Shown here: positions 58,101-64,000 of the stretch, piece after piece
Layout: every line of letters starts with the position of its first letter
Position numbering within the stretch: the stretch's first letter is position 1
Origin: Przewalskia tangutica
Taxonomy: Eukaryota; Streptophyta; Magnoliopsida; Solanales; Solanaceae
DNA length: 64,000 bases
Direction: 5' to 3'
Assembly: GCA_029844215.1 (NCBI GenBank)
Contig: CM056728.1
Location: 62,845,789 to 62,909,788 of the forward strand
Notes under the pieces: model-generated
Database searches by the model: none
The model's input: the letters and a program-made list of their open reading frames with translations, nothing else
Told to the model about the DNA's origin: nothing
Translations under genes and position numbers: made by a program

Positions 58101-58450
58101 CCACATGGGGGTGACACGTGTCGCCCCCCTACTCGTCCAAAATATTTCATATCCCGAAAATATCCGAAATATCGAAAATCTTGAAAACAAAGTGGGCCCC
58201 ACAAAACCGTAAATTTTCCCCGTGGGCCCCACGTGACCAAATCCGGAAATAAAATTCCATAATTCTAATATAATTCAGGAAGTCCAAATACCAAATCTGG
58301 GAATCCAATTCCCATTAACGAACCTTTTTCCTTCACAAAAACCGGAAACTTTTCCGTCGAAAAATCACATCTTTCTTCCTTTTCAATATTATTGTCGTAT
58401 TCTCGCACGTATGTCCTCACATACATACCCTGGAACTACGGGGTGTAACA
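55131..58450 (-). repeat. E5 5' LTR
   Basis: 3320 bp, TGTCACGACCCAATCTCGGG to GGGTGTAACA. The first 600 bp keep the intact hairpin motifs that are eroded in the 3' LTR. TATA box at 57937-57945; GACACGTGTC near 58113-58122. Confidence 0.93.
57937..57945 (-). promoter_or_regulatory. TATA box in E5 5' LTR
   Basis: TATTTATAG on the plus strand. Being in the upstream LTR next to an intact PBS, this is the best-placed promoter in the window. Confidence 0.66.
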
Positions 58451-58455
58451 CCTTC

Positions 58456-60414
58456 TTTTTTTTAAACCATCTTAAGACAAAACCATGCCTTTCTTTTAAA
58501 CCAAAACACTTCAAATTCCTCAAGTCTCTTTTCTTTTAGAAAACAAGTTCCTTACTTTGGAATTTAAGAAAAATCAAAACTTGTTATTAATGATCTTATT
58601 AAAGCAGTCATGATCTAGAAAATGTAATACAATTTTGTCTTATCTTAGCTTCTATGCAGATGGAGGTTTCTACTGGTTTTAATAATAATTAATTAGTCAA
58701 TACATTTTCCATTATTAACGCTGCAGTGGTTTGTTCGATACTTATTCTCATTTCCGAAATCAATATAACTTATTCCTTTTAAAACCCAATTACCCATTTC
58801 TCATAAATGCGGTTTCACAACTTTTTAACACAAACCAAGTCCTTAATAATTCACATCAAGTCATTTATAAGTCAAGTCTCTTATCTTTTAAAAACCACAA
58901 ACCATTTCTTAACCTACATAAAGTTGTTATAACAAACTTCCCATAAAGCCGTTATAACACTTTATGTTCTAAACCAACCAAATTCGTTTAGCACACGTAC
59001 GTCTACCGTACTACATAGTTCACAACAATCATGCTAGAAAAGATAGGAAGAGGTTCACATACCTCGCGACGATTATCGACAAAAGCAAAAGCTCCAATCA
59101 GAATCGCTAGCCTTTTCCACCCTTGAAGTAGAATCGCTACTCGTAGTACTTCCACCTAAAAAGGCCACAAAACGTGTATCAACCTCTAGATCTCTTCGTA
59201 GAACAATTCTAAGTACAGGGTTCCTTATTCTACGGACAATTCGGCAAACACCTTCCCCGCATGACCACATAAATCTCCTCCTCTAACAAGGCCTGCTACC
59301 AAGCCAACAACTCCAAGGGGGGGGGGTTACACGTCTAACCGGATGTGTACAATTCTACTCCACAATAATACCACAAGTCTACTGTAAATACAGTCCAATG
59401 TAAATACAATTCAATTCTTTATAAACATCCTTCCATATATCTTATACTCAATTCTAAACTACTACAACATGTAATATCCAATTACAATAGAAGGACTAAG
59501 ATCATTACCTCGATAAGCCCAAAATTATCCAAGATTTATAAGTCGATCCTGAGCAACGTTTAGCTCCAATTCCTTACACTGCAACCCGCTCCAAGCAACC
59601 CTTAGAAGTTTCTTAACGACTTCTCTTAACACTTCATACAAGCTACGAAGATTTTTCTAGGGTTTCATTAGCGACTAAATGAATAAAGTAGTATTTTCGG
59701 GCTCCTAGTATTGAAATAACTTTGGAATACTAATAGGGATACTAGGCTAAGGTATTTGGGATTATACAACAACACTTAAAGTATATTCTACACAAAGTGG
59801 GGGGGGGTGGACGAGAACATCACAAAGGGAGGGGGTATTTTTGCCTTGGAAAAACTTAAGTGTGGATGATAATAAGTCTTGCACTAAGGGGGTATTTATA
59901 GAGAAATCAATGGCCAAGATCAAGGCAAGTGTGTGGTGAGATCTTGGGACAAGTGTGTGTGGGTCCCACCCACCACATGTCTACACAAAGTTTGGGACAA
60001 GTGGCTTGCCACTTGTCCCACCATTTCGGCCCAATGCCACTTGTCAATATGAAACGGCCAACCATGGCCACATGGGGGTGACACATGTCGCCCCCCTACT
60101 CGTCCAAAATATTTCATCTTCCGAAAATATCCGAAATGCCAAAAATCTCTAAAACAAAGTGGGCCCCACAAAATCAGAATTTCTCCTGGCCCCACGTGAC
60201 CAATTCCGGAAATAAAATTCCATAATTCTAATATAATCCAGGAAGTCCAAATACCAAATCTGGGAATCCAATTCCCATTAACAAACCTTTTTCCTTCACA
60301 AAATCCGGAAACTTTTCCGTCGAAAAAATCACATCTTTCTTCCTTTCCAATTTTTGTGTCGTATTCTCGTACGTATGTCCTCACATACATACCCTGGAAC
60401 TATGGGGTGTAACA
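58456..60414 (-). repeat. E6 3' LTR, part after E5
   Basis: Resumes with a T run after the CCTTC duplication and ends ATGGGGTGTAACA at 60414. TATA box at 59893-59901; GACACATGTC near 60079-60088. A 156-aa minus ORF (59920-60390) is the U3 counterpart of the one in E4. Confidence 0.9.
59893..59901 (-). promoter_or_regulatory. TATA box in E6 3' LTR
   Basis: TATTTATAG on the plus strand, in the standard context of GGGGG upstream and GAGAAATCAATGG downstream. Confidence 0.6.
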
Positions 60415-61390
60415 TTCTTCCCCCCTTAGAAACATTCGTCCCGAATGTTCCTTCTAAGTCTCCAAACGTACATGCGCCGGTATAGTCTTCACTACTATAC
60501 TTACGAAACCAACTATGCCCCACATTGCCATAATATAACATACGCGTGAAACCCAAATCCAAGCCAACGAGGAATTACCTCGAAGATGTAAAACAACACT
60601 AACTCTCGCTCCTGGTTCAAAGGATACTCTCTTCGCACCTTCACTTCACAAAAATGATCACTTCCATTTCTTAGCACATGTTCACTTCCTTCCTTACTCG
60701 TCGTACACTTCTCGTACACCCGAACTCTTTCTAGTACACATGTCATACTTTAGTCATCACTTCAGTTTCCAAAACCTGGGAGTCACTACCTCCAAACTTG
60801 GTCCTCTTACTAGCCTCAAATTCCTTCAAGGCCATTGCCGGCCTTCACGATCCGATTCTAGTCGAACACATCCGCGAACTCGTACGATGGTTACCTAAAC
60901 TTGGGCCTATCACCCTCGTGACCCTACCACCTGGAGGGACCACCTCGAACTGACCCCACCTCATTCCGGGCTGCGGGTTGACCCGTGATCTGGCCTCAAC
61001 CCGACCCACTATCGCGCCAAACTCTTGTTCCCGTCCGGAACAATCTTACTATTCAAGTCATGAAAGCTACCACTTTCATCTTACACAACCCATGGAAATA
61101 TCACACTAATACACCCTATGCATATAATGCACTCCGACAAGGATCATCTGCAAAATCCTTTACTCAAGACGGCCTTACATCTAAGGTCTCAACGTGTAAT
61201 ATTCTAAGGTTCACACCTTCCATGTCTCCATACTTACCTTTTCAACTACCCATGTTTTCTAATTCGCTATAAGCACAATGCTATACGTACATAGCACTCA
61301 ACATAAAAAAATCATCATATCACGCATACAAATCTCTAGAGGGTTAAGGATATACCTGTAACTACTGCTTCACTTTCCCTTTGCCGCGCT
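60415..61390 (-). other. E6 polypurine tract, terminal region and spacer
   Basis: Polypurine tract next to the LTR (TTCTTCCCCCCTTAG on the plus strand). The terminal frame MDLGFTRMLYYG begins at 60562. The spacer has GCGGGTTGACCCG near 60973-60985. Between spacer and gag is the block CTCTAGAGGGTTAAGGATAT, seen also in E2 and E3. No pol. Confidence 0.62.
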
Positions 61391-61399
61391 ACCTCTGGT

Positions 61400-62565
61400 C
61401 GGACACTCCTTCGCAAAATGGCCCTGCCGGCCGCAAGTATAGCAATCTCCCAAACTAGTACGACACTCCCCATAATGGGTTCTACCACATCGACTACACC
61501 GAGGTAGAGGTGGCTTCCTCAGACTAACACCCCTACTCCCCCGAAAACCTGAAACCTGGGAGCTCTGACCCGCTCCTGAATACCCTGGATGCCCTGAAGA
61601 CTGTGGAGGACCACTCTGTACTGGCGGAGGTGTATAACTAGCTCGCCATCGAGGCGTCTGCTCTCTGAGTTACCAAGGACCTCGCTATCTCGGCCCTCTT
61701 ATGATGATCTCGGTCCCTATGCTGGCCTCTACGTTCTCCATCCCTCGCACATGCTCGTATACGGGCAATGTCCATGCCCGGCTGAAGAGCTACTCCTGTG
61801 CAACCCTCCGCTAAATAATCATCAAGTCCTGTGACATATCGGTGCACCCTATCCTCCATGTCTGCCACTAATGCGGGGACATACCGAGCTAATGAGTCAA
61901 ACTCTACGCTGTACTCCCGAACCGTACGCCCGTTCTGCCTCAACATCAAAAATCTGTCGGCCCGAGCCCTCCTCATCTGGGGAGGCAAGAAATGTGCAAG
62001 AAATGCCCCTGAGAACTCGTCCCATACAGCTGGAAGCGCATGCTCCCCCCGGGACAGTTCCCATGAATCAAACCAGTCGACTGCAGTATCACGCAGCCGA
62101 TGCGAACCCAATACCACCGACTCTGCCTCTGAGGCCTTGATCACTCTCATGATCCGCTGTAACTGTCGGATAAACTCCTGAGGGTCATCCTCAGCTCTCG
62201 ATCCATAGAACACTGGTGGACTGCAACTTAAGAAGTCCCGAAGTCTCCAACTATCGGCCCTGGGGTGCACTACTGGTACCACCGGCTCCCGTCTGTCCTC
62301 AAGTCTCGCCATAAACCTAACTAGTAACTGGGCCATCTCCTTGTAACCCATATCCTCTGTTCCTGGCCGTGGGACTGGAGGCTCAGATATCGTGGCCTCA
62401 GTAGCTACTGCTGCTGCTCTAAATCGCTGGGCCGGGCGGCATCGTAGAATCCGCCGTCAGTAGCACCACCTCGTAAAGATCGGGCCTGCCTCGTAACCCT
62501 CATGCTCTCACGCTTCCCTCTGCTTCCTTGCCCTTCTGGGCCCTGGTTGCCTTGCGCGGAGGCAT
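61400..62565 (-). pseudogene. E6 gag, the most complete in the window
   Basis: ATG at 62565 starts MPPRKATRAQKGKEAE, then frameshifts occur. The core is open for 237 codons (62351 down to 61638): MAQLLVRFMARLEDRR, then DPQEFIRQLQRIMRV, DTAVDWFDSWELSRG, RADRFLMLRQNGRTVREYS and GLDDYLAEGCTGVALQPG, as in a retrotransposon-gag domain. A frameshift near 61640-61660 separates the nucleocapsid part, which has CSRCGRTHYGEC and an intact CCHC knuckle CYTCGRQGHFAKEC (about 61401-61443). Stop codons follow, with no protease. With two or three corrections this would be a full-length Gag. Confidence 0.92.
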
Positions 62566-62755
62566 AACTGGTACATGAGAATACGTCAGAGGGAGTCCAA
62601 CTCATAACACAGATCTAAGGCACGATCTTAGAATGAGAAGAATGGAAACCAATCCTAAATATCCTGTAGCCTCCTGATTATAGGTGTGGTGCACAACACG
62701 CCGATAATCAAGACTCTACTAGATACGGTCTGTAGACACTTTCCGAGGATTAACT

Positions 62756-62767
62756 GCTCTGATACCA
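62756..62767 (-). other. E6 primer-binding site (intact)
   Basis: GCTCTGATACCA on the plus strand, four bases before the LTR start at 62772. Confidence 0.92.
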
Positions 62768-62771
62768 CTTT

Positions 62772-63095
62772 TGTCACGACCCGACCTCGGGCCCGCGACT
62801 GGTGTCTTACCCCGGGCACCCTAGTGATACAACGTCAGAGAAAAATCAGCGGAAATAAAAACTAAAACATGAGACAAGACATAAAGTAAGAAACAGGCTA
62901 ACCAAAACGGTCACCTTCCTGAATATATATCAAACCGAACAGTTAAATCCTTTTACACACCCTGCCCACAACAGTACTACAGACCTCTAAGAATGTAACC
63001 ATAACTATGACGGGACAGGGCCCCGCCATACCCCTGAATGTACAAGTACTTACAATGACAGGGGACTATACCAAAGATAAGCCTCCGGAGAAGGA
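62772..63095 (-). repeat. E6 5' LTR, truncated at 324 bp
   Basis: Nearly identical to 48624-48945. It stops inside the AAGCCTCCGGAGAAACGGAG hairpin, and copia-derived or filler sequence follows. Confidence 0.88.
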
Positions 63096-63141
63096 CCCAC
63101 ACACACTTGTCCCTAATCTCAACCACACACATGTTTTAATC
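63096..63141. other. junction filler between E6 LTR and copia fragment
   Basis: About 46 bp (GGACCCACACACACTTGTCC onward) that match neither the LTR nor a recognisable continuation of the copia protease. No LTR terminus or target duplication is visible. Confidence 0.5.
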
Positions 63142-64000
63142 CTAGCCCTTGGTTGTCGTAGAATTATTACCCATGAACAACTTCTTATCTGAGACTGGTG
63201 TATAAGTGGAGAAGACTTCTTTATTGGAACATATGTGACGGGTAGCACATGTGTCTAGCCACCATTGCACCGGACTCTCAACGAGGATAGCTTCAAAAAC
63301 TACCGCTGAGAACTCATCAATCATATCGTTGACGAGCGTGTTTTCAACGATGTTAGCCTTGGCCTTGCCTTTGGCCTTATTCTCACGTTTGAGCTTGCGG
63401 CAGTCTTTGGCCATGTGACCAACTATACCACAGTGGTTACAATTTCCCTTGAACTTTTCAGTTGTTTGGGGCTTGCCTTCCTTCTGGAACTTCCGCTTCT
63501 TGCTTGAGTTCCCTTTGACTTTCGTCAGGTTTGCCTTAACCTCAGCGGGTTGTTTTCCCTTTGACATGACCTTCTTATTGTCTTCATGAATCTGGAGTTT
63601 GACAATAAATTCATCTAGGGTCATCTCCTTCGTTTTGAGTTTTAGATAGTTCATAAACTCAGTCCACGAGGGAGGCAACTTCTCGATTAATACCCCAACC
63701 AAGAATTGTTCGTTGGGCTTTCTTCCTTCTAAATCCAGGTGATGTAGAATCATTTGGAATTCCTGGACTTGGAATGTTACACTTTTGTTGTCCACCATTT
63801 GAAATTTCAGGAACTTCCCAATGAAGAACTTCTTACTACCCGCATCTTGGGTGTTGTACTTTTTCTGAAGTTTGTCTCATAACTGCTTGACAGTTTCAAC
63901 GGTGCAATATACCGTGTATAGTGGATCAGACAAAATATTTAGAATATAGTTCCTACACATGATATCACTATGTTTCCATGCTTCGCGAACCATCCTCATA
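63142..64000 (-). pseudogene. Ty1/copia gag and protease start, broken, cut by window edge
   Basis: The minus frame enters at the window edge with REAWKHSDIMCRNYIL and reads through the copia Gag (UBN2-type) plan. It has one stop, TGA at a conserved tryptophan position (KQL*DKL, about 63878), then 218 open codons from 63798. Motifs in order: VGVLIEKLPPSWTEF, a lysine-rich basic stretch, the CCHC knuckle CNHCGIVGHMAKDC (about 63400-63441), and the protease entry WWLDTCATRHIC near 63240. Functional copia proteases have D-S/T-G there; here glycine is cysteine, so the active site looks dead. A TAG ends the frame at 63142. It is unrelated to the gypsy family around it. Confidence 0.92.

Larger units (their letters stand above)
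50118..58450 (-). mobile_element. E5: shortest gypsy element, 8.3 kb, in E6 3' LTR
   Basis: 3' LTR 50118-53391, internal 53392-55130 (1.74 kb), 5' LTR 55131-58450, flanked by identical CCTTC (50113-50117 and 58451-58455). The PBS is intact. The two LTRs are almost identical outside the CNG-type differences, which makes it a candidate for the youngest insertion. Internal coding is a deleted gag only. Confidence 0.95.
48624..63095 (-). mobile_element. E6: gag-only gypsy element, 5' LTR truncated, hosting E5
   Basis: 3' LTR 48624-50117 plus 58456-60414 (3453 bp in all), internal 60415-62771, 5' LTR from 62772 with the same start. The 5' LTR stops at about 63095 in CCTCCGGAGAA. Left flank CCATA (48619-48623); the right flank is lost at the copia junction. 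The internal region has gag, spacer and polypurine tract only. Confidence 0.9.

Overview
The window looks like plant (eudicot-type) nuclear heterochromatin. It is made almost entirely of nested LTR retrotransposons, and I see no host gene, tRNA, rRNA or CRISPR array. Protein remnants (Gag with CCHC knuckles, RNase H, an integrase containing YHSSIQMAPYEALY) place the main family in Ty3/gypsy, most like the Del/Tekay lineage. The primer-binding site is the initiator-Met type (TGGTATCAGAGC). The LTRs are very long, about 3.1-3.45 kb, running from TGTTACACCCCG (or TGTTATACCCCG) to GGGTCGTGACA. The two ends are imperfect inverses of each other, so minus-strand copies run from TGTCACGACCC to GGGGTGTAACA.

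Layout, names mine. Z is the oldest layer, a minus-strand LTR seen at 13572-14214 and 48165-48623. P is a plus LTR (809-1379 and 11384-13571) whose end abuts Z at 13571. P is broken by element E1 (plus, 1380-11383), and a further plus LTR ends at 808. E4 (minus, 14215-48164, TSD GGCTG/GGCTA) sits in Z. Inside E4 lies solo LTR S1 (18666-30155, TSD GAACC), which holds E2 (minus, 20911-27368) and LTR scraps. Also inside E4 is E3 (plus, 32981-45383, TSD AAGTA/AAGTC), whose 3' LTR holds solo LTR S2 (40017-43186, TSD TATTT). E6 (minus, 48624-63095, truncated) also lies in Z, and its 3' LTR holds E5 (minus, 50118-58450, TSD CCTTC). The right edge (63142-64000) is a broken Ty1/copia gag-protease fragment joined to the truncated 5' LTR of E6.

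Function: none of the six elements could move by itself. E1 keeps decayed RNase H and integrase. E2 and E4 keep gag plus a stump of integrase. E3, E5 and E6 keep only gag. Internal regions are 1.7-3.8 kb against about 6.5 kb of LTR per element. A conserved spacer follows gag in all of them. The LTRs share a TATA box, a GACACGTGTC palindrome, a series of hairpins in the last 400 bp, and a slot about 600-1400 bp from the 3' end that holds a different minisatellite in each lineage.

Caution: paired LTRs differ in patches by a repeated change, CAG, CTG or CCGG read as CG. This looks like a long-read consensus artefact at CHG-methylated sites, so individual frameshifts here should not be trusted without polishing.
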